Positions 1-47,316 of a stretch of 64,000 bases of DNA are shown here, piece by piece. The stretch comes from Albula goreensis (taxonomy: Eukaryota; Chordata; Actinopteri; Albuliformes; Albulidae). How positions within the stretch are numbered: the stretch's first letter is position 1; each line of letters begins with the position of its first letter. The position numbers and the translations under genes were made by a program. Below the pieces are notes generated by a model, which did no database searches, had not been told where the DNA came from, and saw nothing but the letters and a program-made list of their open reading frames with translations. The stretch lies in NCBI GenBank assembly GCA_022829145.1, contig CM040746.1:39663212-39727211 (forward strand). Direction: 5' to 3'.

Positions 1-793
1 GAGACATCGGCTTCAGCCTCCAGTACAGCATGCCATAAACATGGCTGGCAGAAATTCATTATAGATATGATTGCGTTAGTCTGCTTGACATAATGACAGA
101 GATGGGCACTATTTAACACATACTTCATACATGTTTTTGAAAGATTAGTTTTTATCACTCCATTTCATATGTGATAAGGGTTGCCTGCTTTTGGTTTACC
201 ATCTGCAAAGCAACATATACATGCATAATATTACAAATTATGGATATATTTATCAGGGAAAAGGTATGTACTTATAATATGTACTTATATTATTATAAAG
301 GTATGTACTTTATAATAAACCACATTTATCTTTGCCAAGGCTTCACTAGAATGCATCTGGTGGAAGCATTGGTTGAGTATCCACAGTTATGGAAACTCTG
401 TAGGTCTGTGGTTAGAGGATCGCAGCACTTACATTTGACAGTCAGAGGTGTGACCAAACGCAAACCCTGGCGGAGGAGCTGCAGGTCTGAGGTTAGAGAC
501 GACTCACCCCTTTGCCTGTTGTGTCTCCCGCGGACAGCTGGTATGTCTGGCACGCTCTCGCTGTACTTTCCTAACGCTGTCCGCGGTCGGGCCAAACCAC
601 ACTCCATTACTCACATCCAGCTGCCTTCTACAGGTGATCTTAGACGAGAATAAACCATAAGCTTTCAAACCCAGTTTAGTCAGCGTTGTGCTATTGTAGT
701 TCACAATAGGCTGAGCTGTGAATCATGATAGTCCCTGTCTGTTCTCATACCCATCCTTATCTTTCACGCTCTTATCTTCGGCTTTTCTTTCAG
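1..793. other. farp1 intron upstream of exon 1 of this window
   Basis: Ends in the acceptor TTTCTTTCAG. AT-rich on the left, with a short GC-rich patch at 520-600. No segment resembles the preceding FERM exons, so nothing coding is claimed. Confidence 0.7.
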
Positions 794-34986
<34,193 letters not shown>

Positions 34987-34995
<9 letters not shown>

Positions 34996-35365
34996 TCCAA
35001 AAACCTGCTCTCTACTGCCCCCTACTGATCCAAACGCCTGCTCTCTACTGCCCCCTACAGATCAAAAAACCTGCTCTCTACTGCCCTCTACTGATCCAAA
35101 TGCCTGCTCTCTACTGCCCCCTACTGCCATCACCCTGTCAGTACTGCCACCCCCCTATAAAGAGATCAGCATCTGCTGATCAAAAACGCCAGCTCTCTAC
35201 TGCCCCCTGCTGATCCAAACGCCTGCTCTCTATTGCCCCCTACTGCCATCACCCCGTCAGTACTGCCACCCCCCTATAAAGAGATCAACATCTGCTGATC
35301 AAAAACGCCAGCTCTCTACTGCCCCCTACTGATCCAAATGCCTGCTCTCCACTGCCCTCTACTGC
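34987..35365 (+). repeat. 3' UTR tandem repeat that includes the farp1 stop codon
   Basis: The unit is about 29-33 bp, CCCTACTGATCCAAA(C)GCC followed by TGCTCTCTACTGCC. The first copy begins at the last two codons, so CCCTAC-TGA-TCC is both coding end and repeat. A larger unit of about 121 bp containing CCTATAAAGAGATCA is duplicated (CTGCCATCACC at about 35124 and 35245). Confidence 0.9.
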
Positions 35366-36610
35366 CAACACTCTGTCCGTACTGCCACACCCCCGCAGCA
35401 GCCCAGCTGAGCTGCTACATTTCCCCAACCACCCTGTTTACTGGGGGTGCAATCAGGGCTTTTTATTTCTGCTTCGTTTTAAAACAAACTGGGACACTGA
35501 GTCTTCGGCCAGTGCTTCTCTTACGCTTTAAAGTTCACACGTCTTTCTTGCTGCTTTTTCCCCCCCTGCACTTTTACTGGACTCCAAACCCTTTTTTTGT
35601 AGGACGTCATTTTATACACTTTTTAAAGAAAGACAACCTGTGAGCCACGTGCTAACTTGTACATGTTGTCACGGCTGTTGTGTTTTTAGAGGAAGCCCTG
35701 TTGATAATGATGGGTTCCGTTTTTTAAATTAAGATTTGTTTATGGATAACTGAATTTCATTTTGAATTCAAAACATTGTTTGGTCACTGTATTTCAAAGT
35801 GTTACACTTTTTTTGTTTGTTTGTTTGTTTGTTTGTTTCCAATGACAACAGCTGCTTTTAAATCCAACAGCTTGAGTGCCAAACAGGTTTATACCAACAT
35901 TTCTCAGTTTTTAATATTTGATTTCATTAACTTGGTGACATAAGTGTTTTTCAAGATGAGTTTCAGAGAATTTATTTTACTTTAAGAAAAAACATAGACA
36001 CTATTAAATGAAAATCAATGTAAAAGGTATCCCAAAATGTAGGACTTAATGAAAAAATGTGTTAAAAATAACCATAAGGTTTCTGTCTATTTTTCATGTG
36101 TTTCATCATAAGATCTACTATGATTTTAAAGTTTTCCTCACCATACCATGAAATTAAAGGTCAGGAATATAGTCAGAGTTTGGTCTATATTCTACCTTCA
36201 ATTCAAATTCACTATATTCCGTCAGTCAAACCTTTAACCCTGTCCCATCACAAACCTGAACCGGTGGTCAAATTTAAAGTTTCACTTGGGTTACATTCAG
36301 TCATATTAACTTAGTCTAAGGGCATAAGCAATTCAATCAATATAAACTGTACTGTCTTTCATGACAGAATTTTAGAATAAAATAAGACAGTCCAAAGGAC
36401 GTGTTTGCATGTCTTCATTAAGATGCAATGTAAAATCTGTTTCCATTGAATTGCATTTGTCCTAAAGAGACAAAGTGTGTATGATTTTACCAGTTCTAAT
36501 TATATAGTCCAATATGCTCTTGAAATAGTTTGTGCCAGTCTTTGCTTCCATCAGATAGCAGAGATTTTTTTATGGAAAGGAAAGCAATAAAACCACATTT
36601 TATGACATTG
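34996..36610 (+). other. farp1: farp1 3' UTR
   Basis: About 1.6 kb from the stop codon to the inferred cleavage site. The first 350 bases are a tandem repeat. A (GTTT)n tract lies at about 35813-35839, a possible target for U/GU-binding proteins. The rest is AT-rich with no ORF of interest. Confidence 0.75.
36586..36591 (+). terminator. farp1: farp1 poly(A) signal
   Basis: AATAAA, followed within 30 bases by a T/GT-rich element (TTGTTCTGTTTTTGTT). This is the standard layout of a vertebrate poly(A) site. Another AATAAA at 36376-36381 could give a shorter UTR. Confidence 0.6.
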
Positions 36611-39439
36611 TTCTGTTTTTGTTATATTAAAACATGTTTTTCACAATTCTATCCCGACGTTGCATTGATTTCTCTTCGCTTTTCACCGACACAGTGGGCA
36701 CATTTCTCTCCAGTCTCTGCTCCAGTATGATGAAGTTCCTGTGATTGGTTATGGGTATCTTCTTCTTCTCTGTACTTTTGGAAAAATGTGATGAAGTACT
36801 CAGTTTCCTGCTATTCTAGCTGGATTGACATATGTTTGGGTTTTTTGGACTGAAACAAGCCATGTATTGTGTGGAACTGGCAAGGGAAATTGCTACTGAA
36901 TCTTTTTTTCAATGGTGCTTTTAAAACCATATTTAAAAATGTGAAGTGAGAGGAAATTAATCTCTGCATGTAACAATCACCTGGGTTAAAGTCAGTGCAT
37001 GGTAAAATGTGAGCAGCACACTGCAATGTTTTCTCTTGCCACCAGAGGGCAGAAATAGGGCCAGACTTTCAGGCAAACCAATATTCCTCTTAATTGTAAA
37101 AACAATGATGCTGACCTACTTGCAGGGTCCTTGAGTGAAAATTATGGTTGAGTCAGACTATGACGCAAGCACTGTTGGTGCTAAACTGTCGTAATAGTTT
37201 CACAAGTAACTGCTTTGTTTCAGTTTGGAACACAAACTTCCACAGGTAAGTTACCAGAGTATTCCTACCTACAATGGAGAAACAGCCTTCTCCAATATCA
37301 TTTAGGTTTTGTGCTCTACAAATCAGTGTCACTCTTTGTATTTGTGTTATGGCGCCTCGCTCACCCATCATTACAGTAAACTCCATTAATCAAACTGCAC
37401 AAGTCAGGAATTTAGGCCAACAGATCTACGTAACACGGGACAATAAGCTGTTATATAGTTATAGCTAATCAAACTATTACCTGACATGTGATGAGGTGTA
37501 GCACGGTATATCAAATTACACTGTTTCCCTTTGTTCTGCTGTTTTCGCAGGACGAGTGTCAGGAGTAGGAATGACCACATCCCTTTGAAATGTCTTCCTC
37601 CAGGGCAGTGGAACTGCTGCTGTGTGATCCGCTGAATTCAGCTCAGTTACGCTTTCTCATAGAGTTCACATTCCAGTCCAGTGCAGGAGAAAGTAACAAC
37701 CTGGCTTTGTATGTACATTAAGACGGCTCATTTCTGAAATACTGAAAAGATTGAGGAACCAATTCAAACTGAGGCCTTGCGGAGGTGGAGTGGAACGTAT
37801 TTTCACGCGAAATGCTCCAGTTGGCAGTGGCGTAACAAAATCCGCAGGGGTAAAATGCAAAGCTTATTTCAGCTGTAAGATCCAAACACATTTAAACTAT
37901 CATATTAAGACGGTTCCTAAACTGTCCTCCATATATTTCATTTTTGAAGGTCATACAAAACCTTTATCACTGAACATTTAGAGACAGCAGATCATTTCAT
38001 GATGTTAAAATGCTCTTTTCTAAATTACCCTTGGAGTCCATCTTATTCCAACTGAGTACTCATGGTCTCTATTGGACTCTTAGGGTTAAATTACCAATCA
38101 ACACCCTAATAATGCAGAACAATTACAAAAAGTTAGAATCTGTTTGCCATTTGGAAGTGTTTTTCTTCCCCATGTTTGATCACAGTGCTATGACAAAACA
38201 CGTCAGGGTCTGTGGACACACCCACAGCTCACTACAATCATTAAAGTTTGACACCAAGTCGAAGTCCTCTGAATCACCCTTCATCTAACCGTCACTGCAA
38301 AACAAACCTAGTTTGGTTCTCTTTGACATACCCTTCAAACATGTCCCTCTTGAAAACAGAACTGTACAATATTATGCAATCTCCAAACGTGGAACGTTTA
38401 AGGATAATTGTGCTTCATGACCAAGGGTAACGAAGATTTGTGTGTAATCTTAGATTTGGACAGCTGGTGTCTTATACCTCGCACGAGCGGTGGATTTCCC
38501 CCGCATTAAAGATCCGAATAAATCCTCGTGGCAGTGCTCTGAGGTTACAGCTCTCACTCACAGCGCGACCCACTAAGCACCCTTTAGCGAGGGAACAGGT
38601 AGCGAGCAAAAAATAACAATACAAATCTCTGGCTCTCAAAGACGCGCGTCACGCCTCACACACCTGGTTGGTTTTCTATTTTAAGGAAGAAACCATGGCT
38701 TTCACACACATGTGCTTCAGACATCTGCTCAGGGGCCTTGTTAGTGAGAGATTTACATTGTGAAATTTGATCCTGTTTATTATTATTATAGTCCAAGTAG
38801 TTTTATTGGTATTTTGCTGTTGGTTTGCTTTCTATTTTCAAAGGAAGTCCATTATTTTGCATAAAAGGGTACAAACGCCTGCCAAGATTACCAGTGCGAT
38901 ACACATATTGAAGGCAGCGCAAATGCACGGACCCTCAGGCGTAACACCCCAAAACAGACTGTCAATGAATAAATAATGTAGGAGACGCAAGCCAAATTTG
39001 TTTTAAATATTCATGTTTAATTGTAACCGACGTTTCAATTAACCTGTGGGTGGTCTTTATTTTTGTTTTATTTTCTTAAAACGGCTTATCTCAGCACAAT
39101 TTTCAATCCCTATAGGTGCACCTATAAGATACTTTTAAATGCGTGTTGTAGCTGTACAGTAGTGATCCTTATTAGAGGTTACAGTGCTGCAAGAAACAAC
39201 AGGTTACCGTGGTTTGCTTTTGTTTTCGTTTTTAACAGAATACCATGGGGTTTATGGTGATTCCCAAGTTGCTTACCGTAAAAGAAAACGAATTATGCCA
39301 TGTTAATCTTCAACGCCGCTGGTGATTTCCTCTACTTGAAATTAACATACGCAACCGGGACAAATCCAGTATGCTATATGCTAATCTTCGCGTTGCCTCC
39401 AACCTGGTGCCGAGGGAGCAGCCGATCGGGGAGTTACTC
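36611..39439. other. farp1-dock9 intergenic region
   Basis: About 2.8 kb with no recognisable coding exon or RNA gene. Mostly AT-rich. A patch at 38460-38660 holds scattered CpGs and could belong to the dock9 promoter. Nothing resembling STK24 or SLC15A1, which I recall lying between FARP1 and DOCK9 in mammals, is present. Confidence 0.6.
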
Positions 39440-39838
39440 GGTCGTTTGGGAGAGGAGGGAGGGGAGGAGTGAGGAGGAGATGCTTACACTTTAAACGAGA
39501 CAGGCAGTGGCTAGTGCAGCATGGATACTCGAGAGAGAGCGATAATGAGACAGTGACAGCGCAGGGAAAAGTCTTGTTATGAAAACAGCAAGGCAACGGG
39601 AGGATAAATATCCGAGGAAAGCTAAACACCCGCTTCGCATCAAACTGAAAATTATGAAATACTAAGGACAGGAGGGACGTATGGCCAGAATGATACAGCG
39701 TCAGACCTAATGTGCGCTGTACCAACTGGGGACGGAGGAAAGAAGAAACCGGCTGATGGTTTTAGCTCGGAACTTCTTATCTCTCTTCGGGAATTTATTT
39801 TTTCCATTTAATAAGTTGATGAAAGGTTTTGCTGTACG
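39440..39838 (+). promoter_or_regulatory. dock9: dock9 5' leader/promoter-proximal region with stacked upstream ORFs
   Basis: G/A-rich, moderately CpG-containing sequence upstream of the dock9 start. If transcribed it carries at least five upstream ATGs with short ORFs: 39521-39556, 39579-39665, 39681-39710, 39710-39811 (its ATG overlaps the previous TAA as TAATG) and 39819-39887. The last overlaps the main ATG at 39839 in another frame. Such a leader would be expected to reduce initiation at the main ATG. The transcription start is not visible, so some of these may lie outside the mRNA. No TATA box was seen. Confidence 0.4.
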
Positions 39839-39955
39839 ATGTCTCTTGCAAACCACCCAGAGACTAGGAAGTTCACAAGGGGTTTAAGTAAACCTGGAAC
39901 GGCGGCCGAGCTGAGGCAAAGCGTCTCGGAGGTAGTCCGGACGTCCGTGCTTGTG
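39839..39955 (+). CDS. dock9: dock9 first coding exon (N-terminus)
   Basis: Thirty-nine codons from [23 protein letters not shown] followed by [19 protein letters not shown], then donor GTAAGA at 39956. [19 protein letters not shown] and SVSEVVR match the N-terminus of DOCK9 (zizimin-1) as I recall it; DOCK10 and DOCK11 differ more here. DOCK9 is a DOCK-D family GEF that activates Cdc42 through its DHR2 domain, binds phosphoinositides with an N-terminal PH domain, and supports dendrite growth. Only the extreme N-terminus is here. The next exon, expected to begin near AKPKLIEPLDYE, was not found, so intron 1 runs to at least the right edge. Same strand as farp1. Confidence 0.9.
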
Positions 39956-41499
39956 GTAAGAAACCTACTCAAATTTCAACTCTACCTACATGTTATTGCA
40001 TTATTTCAGCGGTCTTCGGTGTGTTATTGCATAACGCTGTTACTTGCGTGTGGACAGTGTAGTCTGAGATAGAAGCATGTGAGTGGAACAATTAGTTAGC
40101 CAGATCGTTGGATTAGTAAAAAAAAAAAAGTGCATTTAAACCGCAAGGTAGATCTAGGACAGCGGGTGTGCTTGCCAAACAGTTGTTCGGTCAGTGTGTT
40201 TGTCTCCCAGAAGAAATGCAAGATGTAACGTATATTTGACAGCGGAAACCTCAGTGCCATACTACATCTGCCATGGCTGTGTTGAGAGGCTATGTTTGCG
40301 AAACGCTATCGCGTCATTGCTGTGGTTTTCATTTTCGGTGCTGAAAGTGACGCAACTCCAAATTCATCTGTGACCGCGGCCTGCTTATTAAATTGATTAG
40401 CCTATCTATTGCTATGTTACTTCCGGAAAACATGGATTGATGCGGCCCATTTCTTCTTGAAAATCCAATAATTTTGAGTTTAATATCAGTAGTTTGATTT
40501 CAAGTATTATATTGCCATAGCTACTTGCACTAAGTCGTGAAGTTTTAACGTGTGTGCGTAGTAACTGCAGATGAGGGCACTTCAATGGCGGTGGAGTAAT
40601 TGCTCTCGGGCACCAGTTTCTTATCCCGTGTTGCCGTGTCCAATTACCTGGTCACTCCCTCTGCGCTTGTAATTACGAACGGCGTGGACCCCACAGACTG
40701 TATTCCATGAAAGTGATGTTCTAGGTGGCAATGGGTGCATGTTCACAAACCACAGTAATTTGACAGATGGTCGAGTGGGTGCGTGGTTTTATGATTGACG
40801 AGGGGGTAATTTTATGTGTTTGACTTAGACTGTTTGGTAATAATTAGCTCTCTTTGACCACCCGTACCAGGCCTACCATCTGCAGGAGTACCCTCCATTG
40901 ATTGCTCACGGTAGAGGGGAGTTGCAAAGCCACACACCAATGTAGAAATGTTTTTCATCCTTACCCAGTGTTTACAGTGTTTATTTGGCTTCAGTTTGTT
41001 GTTGCTGGGGTGTATCAGCAGTTTTACGGTACAGTGTTGCTGTCATCACCTAGTGTCACCTCTGCTGCTGCACTGTTGTGGACGCAGCCTAAACAAAAGG
41101 CCATTTGCGGTTCTCAAACTGTAGCCTAATTATTCACCAGGCTGTCAGGTCGTCGTACGGAAACGTTAGAATCAATGCATATGAGGTAAGTAGTCATTTT
41201 CAGGGGAACTGTGATGTGCTGAAGGTCATCTTGGCAAGAACTGCGGCCTCCAGATCTAACAGCGATCAATACAGGTGAAACTGAATCTTTATGTCCCGTT
41301 TCTAGACATGCCGTGTTTGATAGGGGGATCTGTATTCCTGGACCTTGTGTTAAGCAAGTCTGACAATTAAATACACTATTGGCCAAACATACCGGAGTAT
41401 TTTCCTCGTGTAAAATAGCTTATTAGAAAAAGTTTTATGGAGGAAGCCCGAAATATGACGTCTAGTGACGGTTGAGATGAGAATTCATGAACCGAGTTG

Positions 41500-41640
41500 G
41501 GGTGGAGCTACACTCATCTGTGAGTTATTTGAACCAATCAAAATGTTTTTCTCTCCACAGCCAGTGAGGTTATTGGTCCAAATCATTGAGTCTATGATTC
41601 TATATATTAGCTCCTCCGATTTTCGGTTCAATGAAGCTTC
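41500..41640 (+). repeat. Dispersed repeat, GGGCGGAGCTAC family, copy 3 (plus)
   Basis: GGGTGGAGCTACACTCATCT, GAACCAATCAAAATG, TTTTTCTCTCCACAG, then ATTGGTCCAAATCATTGAG. Confidence 0.55.
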
Positions 41641-41654
41641 ACTCCCCTACGACC

Positions 41655-41945
41655 ATCTACAGCAGGGGTGGGCGACCCTGGTCCTTGAGTGCCAGAGCTG
41701 TTTTGGGATTTCGTTCTGCCCGAGTTCTCGCGTAGAGTTTGAGTAATTATGAAGTGCCTAATCCTGAATGGTGAAGCTCCTCTTCCAACTCCAGCACATG
41801 GTCAACTGCAGTCATTAAAGCCTGATAATTAACTCTGTCTGTTAATTAACCCCTGTCTGATTACACTGTCAGGGGTTTGGCTGGAGTGAAAACCAGAAAT
41901 GTCTCTGGCCCTCAAGGACCAGGGTTCCCCACCCCTGATCTACAG
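41655..41945. mobile_element. hAT-type MITE with 8-bp target-site duplication
   Basis: The element is 41663-41937 (275 bp). Left end CAGGGGTGGGCGACCCTGGT; right end (reverse complement) CAGGGGTGGGGAACCCTGGT. The inverted match extends about 35 bases with few mismatches. It is flanked on both sides by the exact 8-bp duplication ATCTACAG (41655-41662 and 41938-41945), as expected for hAT transposition. It is non-autonomous with no ORF. Confidence 0.9.
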
Positions 41946-42498
41946 CAACCGAGTGATTCATCGTGAATGTTGAGTTCATGAACAACGGTTGACAGAAGTT
42001 TTCAGGAGGTGGCACAGAACATTAACCTGCATTTCCAGGTTGTTATGGTCTTTGTTAGTACTAAACTGCTGACCAGCACAGGTCAAACTGCTGAATAGTA
42101 GATCATTTATGCTTTTCTTTTGGACGTCAGTTTTTATGTGAATCAATAACTATCATAATTAAAGTGTCAGGTTGTACTGGGCAAGCATAAATCACTTTGG
42201 TCTGCTTGGTTTAATTAAAAGTTAATTTCCGTGAGTTAAATGTTTATACTTTGGATGAGCTCAGTGCATCTGTTCTGTGTAAACACCTGTACGGTGTAAC
42301 AAACGAGCATCTTCAATGCTGTATGGCTAGCATACCAAGCAGTGGAATCCGAGTACATCCCTACATTCAGTATGCGAAACAATGCCTTTGCGTTATGAAT
42401 GGGAACAAACCTATGCACAACCTTTGTGCTCTGGGCCTGAATAAAATATTATGATAATCAATTTTTCAACAGCTTGGTGTGGAAAAGGATTGCCCCCT

Positions 42499-42518
42499 TT
42501 TGTGTGTGTGTGTGTGTT

Positions 42519-42605
<87 letters not shown>

Positions 42606-42655
42606 TGTGTGTGTGTGTGAGTGTGTGAGTGTGTGTGTGTGTGTGCGTGCGCGCG
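42499..42655. repeat. (GT)n microsatellite
   Basis: Long GT tract with GA interruptions in dock9 intron 1. Confidence 0.97.
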
Positions 42656-44029
42656 TGCGTTTAGGTCTGACGCATTCATGCCATATGTATTTAGTGTGTC
42701 TGTGTGTTTTAAATTTGTTATATATGTTTGTGTATGGGTACGTGTATCCATGTGTGCGCATGCATGTTTGCATGTTAGTGTGTGTTGCATGTTAGTGTGG
42801 GGGTTTTAGTTCACAAGTGAATGTTCCAACTTACCCGGAGAAGTTGCTAGGTAACTGAACTGGACACCATCAAGGTTCTCTGTCAGAGAAACGGAATCCT
42901 AAGCCCAGGGCCTAGACGCACGCGCCACCTCACCTTTTTATTATTAATTCAGTCCGCCATGTGGAGACGCTACCTGAGGATTCTGGAAAAGCAGAGTGAG
43001 AGAGGAACAGGGGAAGGGACCACAACAGGCTCGAACAAGCTGCAGAGTCATGGCCGAGTGCCGCAGGGTTTAGAAGATAACTTTTTTGTTTGTTTGTTTT
43101 TTTTTTTTTTTTTGGCTGAGATGGGCGTGTTCACGCTGTCAGATACTACACAGGGATTACATCACTTCCTGTAATTACATCTGCTGCTCATGTAGAAACA
43201 CAAACCTTTGCAATGTGATGTCAGTACAATGTCAGATATGCTGAATTGGTTGAGCTGCTCGCAGCTTTGCTGACAACCCACAGCCGTGCTGAGCACCACT
43301 GTGTTTTCTGTGGTTTTGCGGTGATGTAAGCGGTGTGTTTACCACTGCACTTCTCCCATGAAACGCGCAGCTAAACTATGCAATGGGAAGAAAGGGGCTC
43401 ATTAGTACTCATAACTGAAAGGGTTTATGCAGGATTCTGCTTTTAATATGAGGCTAGGCCTCAGTATTATTAATTTTCCTGTCTAAGACTGCTTGTTCCC
43501 ATTTACATAATCATTATTTATTTAGTTATTTGTAATCCATGGAGAAAGTAGAGTCTGAATGTTTGGTCTTGTGGGTAATTGAATGTTTGAGTATCCAATT
43601 ATTTGCTAGCTCTTGTTTAGAAGTAGAGAAAAGTGAGGCTGGTGCCTGAGCGATGCTAATGTGGACCACCACAGAGGGCACAAAAGGGCCGTCTGGATCG
43701 GCTGGCCCTGAGGAGGCTGAGGAGAAATGTTTTAAAGTGCACAGCGTTATTTAACTGCAGAAATCCACTCAGTTCTCTCTACTGATCTGATTTTTTTGGT
43801 TTTTCTCCTCATGCCACAGGGTGTTGTGCAGATGCTGCGCTGCTTATTAATTCTGTCCATTTTGGGAGAGGTGGTCTAACTGTGCTTTATCTCTAGAGAC
43901 CCCAAGTCTGCAATGTCAGTCTTTAGACACTGAGGACCAGTCACACCACCTGAAAAGCAAACCTCCTGTCTTCTTAGGGTCGATTTGTTTTTCTCACTCT
44001 TAGGATCTATGTATGTCTGATGGTGCTTT

Positions 44030-44110
44030 GTGTTGAATCAAATGGATATTTACAATTACATGTACAGATGCTCTTACTCTGAGCAACTTATAAAAGTGCA
44101 TAAGGCGAGC
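44030..44110 (-). mobile_element. SINE 3' tail fragment, minus strand
   Basis: The reverse complement reads TTTATAAGTTGCTCAGAGTA-AGAGCATCTGTA, matching the SINE tail seen at 3571-3776. Confidence 0.4.
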
Positions 44111-46911
44111 GAGAGCTGCCATGGTAATAAACAAGTAATTTTCTCCAATATCTGTGCAGTCCAGCTGGGCTGTGGCACCCAAGAGCTTGCTGGGATTGCC
44201 TGCTGGACAGTGACTCTTTGTGCATTGTTGGAGCACAAGGCCGAGCAAAGCGTGCAGTCTCCACAGCTGTGCCGTTCCTCTGTTCCTCAGCGTCCAGAGG
44301 ACGGCCTGGCCGCTGTGAATGTCATTAGCTCCTGTAATGGCCATCATCAGCTTTGAGTTTGTCCCTGTAACCCATCTCTGACACCAGAAACTAGGTGTTT
44401 TTGTGCTCTTTGTTTTCCTCTTTTATTAGGTTAGAGAAGGCCCGGATCTCCACTTAACAGGGAGATTCCAGGAGACATTAAAAAACGTTATTTATGTCCT
44501 GTCACTTGTTTGTGGGAATTAATTAACAGAGTTGAGAGGACACAGTTTCGAGGTTTATTGTCATGGTTACACCATGCGGCTTTGAGATCTCCCCATGGTG
44601 AGTTGACTGAGTGAAGGCTTGCTAGGGGATGATGGGGGAGACATTCTGTGCCTGCTGTGAGGTTGCAGTTGATATCCCATGTTGCATTGCAGCTAATGGA
44701 TCATTGGCCGGGGGGCAGCTTACTCTGTAGCTATCCTTAGCACTCTGGGAGGGAGCTACAAGCCAGGAACAGCACCAGAGCTTGACGCCTCACCCCAACA
44801 CGTGTTATTGTTTATCTCTATTGACTGTTTTGTTGAATGGGCAAATGTACTGTTCTTTCCTCTGTTCTTCGGAATCTTGTTAATGGCATGACGCGAGTTA
44901 GCTGGGACGTGCTGACTTGGGAAGTCTTTTTTTTTTTTTTTAAATAAAGTCACTTTCAAGCATAACACTAAATGAGTAGAGGGTGTTGAGAACGAGTACT
45001 TGTCGAGTCATTGTGTCCACACACACTTACTAGAAACAGCCTAGCTTTCCTGTATGTTGACTCAGACATGAATGTAGAAATCCCTGTACAGACTGCCAAA
45101 GTCATGACAGAAATAAAGAAATGTCACATTTGGTTGCCTCAAACCTTCTATTCTGTGGTGCAGTATAACAGCTTTCTGTTTCCGTAGAAAAACAGCTCTT
45201 AATCACATGATTTGGTGTTTGTGTCTGTATTACAAGACAGAAGAGATCCTTAAATTGCAGATTATTGAGAAGCAAGAAGTGAGGGTTCCCGAGGAATTTT
45301 AGTGATGTACTAAAGTGGCAGTGTGAGCAGAGACACTTAGTGCTACATTATGTGGTTCCTGGGGTTCGATTAATGTCGCCTCTGATGGTTAATATGGTTG
45401 GAAAATGTCAAATTCACACCACATTTGGTAGTAATTTTGTTTTTTTATTGGACAAGAAAACACCTTTCACAACATAAATTTAATTAGTAAATGATGTCAT
45501 CACTAATTGTTCAGAAAGTTCCAGTAAGCTCGTTTTAAGCTTGAATGTAGCTCGTCAAACTTAGTATTCTCTTTCTTGGCTTCTCTCGCTCCAGGAATGG
45601 GTAGTATCAGCTGTGTTGCTTGGTTCCTTGAGGGGCTCAGAACTCAAACAGAGAGGGTCCTGATCAAACATCTGGTCTCCGAGGGGAGTTACACTGTAAA
45701 AGTACACAAATCTGTGCAGGCGGTGTGGAGGAGGTCCCAGAATTCTCAGACGGGGGTCCTTTTGTTTAGCAGGAGCTGCGATGGTGAAATCGGACGGGGC
45801 GTAATTGTTTTGGCAGGAGAAGCAGCGGAGAGTTTCCTGTCCTGTAGTTCTCCCTCATGCCAGATGCAAAAGCCTGCTGAAAATCATTGCTGCGCTGACT
45901 GCGCTGACTGCGTGTCTGTGTCTGCGTCTGTGTCCCATCCACCCATCCGGGGTCATTACTGTCCCAGGGTTCCTTTCACCAAAAAATCCCAGCATCCTCT
46001 TTGTAACGACACAGGCCAGAGCACTGTGTTATGGGGGTCAATTGAAGTAGGTCCTAAAAACCAGCCCCGCCCACAGCCAACCCCCCAGATAACAAGCTGC
46101 CAACATGTTACCCCATTACCAGTGGTGATGAAAGACCAACCCTTGAATACATGACGTTAATTTTATAAGCAGATCCAGCTGTCCTCAGTGAAACATAAGG
46201 AGACATTGAGGTCTAATGGCACTGTGGAGGTCACGGGGACAAAGCCAGTCCTGTTCTGGGTGATGGTGCTCTGCGTTCTTCCGCACTATCATACAAATTC
46301 AGCACTGGCTTGGTTTTTTTTTTTTTTTTCCTGAAACACCTGTTCAAGATGTACCTCCTACCCCTCCTGCCCTCTAGCCTCCCCAGCACCCCCCCCACCC
46401 CCCACTTTGAAGTGCTTTGGCCCTGCAGATGTGAGAGCAGTTACCCATGCGACCATCTGCTGCTTTACGTTCCTGAGGTGGCCGTTCTACCGTGTCGCTG
46501 GGTTAACTGAGAGACCAGGCCTGCATAGTATCTCTCCTTCCTATTGACTGGATTGGACTGTAGCTGGACTCTCCCTTTAAAATGCAGTAGGGTGGCTCTC
46601 TGAGAGAGCAAAAAGAGCAGAGCACTTGGTTTCCAGCCGTTTCTGAAACTGCTGTGTGTGCTTGGAATGGTCCATGTTAACGCTTTATCTGGGGGTTTAA
46701 ATTTGAACAGATTTGGGAAGAAAAAAAAAAAAGAAATTTTTGCAAAGCTGACAAATGTATAAAAATGAATAATGAGTTGTACTGCAGATTTTTTTTTTTC
46801 CTCTGTAGAAGTCTTATGCCTTTTAAACTGATTTATTTCTGTACCAATTAACAGTTTCATTTTGACATTTTGGCAAATACTTTTTCGTGACTTGCTCAGC
46901 TTGCAAGCGGT

Positions 46912-47025
46912 TCTTGCTAGGTACCCTGCTGGAGGGTACAGCAGCAGCGCCCACCTGGGAATCGAACATGAAACCTCTCAGTTACAAACCCAGGTCCCAA
47001 ACCACACTGCACGACATTGCAATGT
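46912..47025 (-). mobile_element. SINE head (tRNA-like), minus strand
   Basis: On the minus strand a B box GTTCGATTCCC (46957-46967) follows a degenerate A-box region and GACCTGGGTTTGTAACTGAG. No full cloverleaf, so it is a SINE and not a tRNA gene. A more decayed relative lies at about 47850-47945. Confidence 0.55.
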
Positions 47026-47253
47026 CACCCCATAGGCTTCAGTCTTTTCCCTCAAACTGCTTTCATGAAGGATCTCAGGGTGGGAGTGCTGATCTGGGAT
47101 CAGTGTAGCCTTTCAGCTCATAATGGATGATGTTAGGATGTTGATGGGTTGAAACCTGATCCCAGATCAGTACTCTTACTCTGAGACGCTGTGTAAGTGC
47201 GGGCCAGGTTTCCACTCTCCTTGACCTTGCTGGTGTGGATCCGGGATGGCGGT

Positions 47254-47316
47254 TTGTGTGTGTGTGTGAGAGTGTGTCTGAGTGTGTGTGTGTGTGTGCA
47301 CGTGCGTACGTGTGTT
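47254..47316. repeat. (GT)n tract
   Basis: GT repeats with GA/CT interruptions. Confidence 0.9.

Noticed and set aside
171..653. Open frame left of exon 1 considered as the preceding FERM exon
   Set aside because: No resemblance to the FARP1 F2 sequence expected before AEIGDF, and no acceptor/donor pair of the right phase.
45576..46154. 192-codon open frame considered as dock9 exon 2 or a separate gene
   Set aside because: No DOCK-like sequence (expected near AKPKLIEPLDYE) and no coding-like composition; treated as chance.
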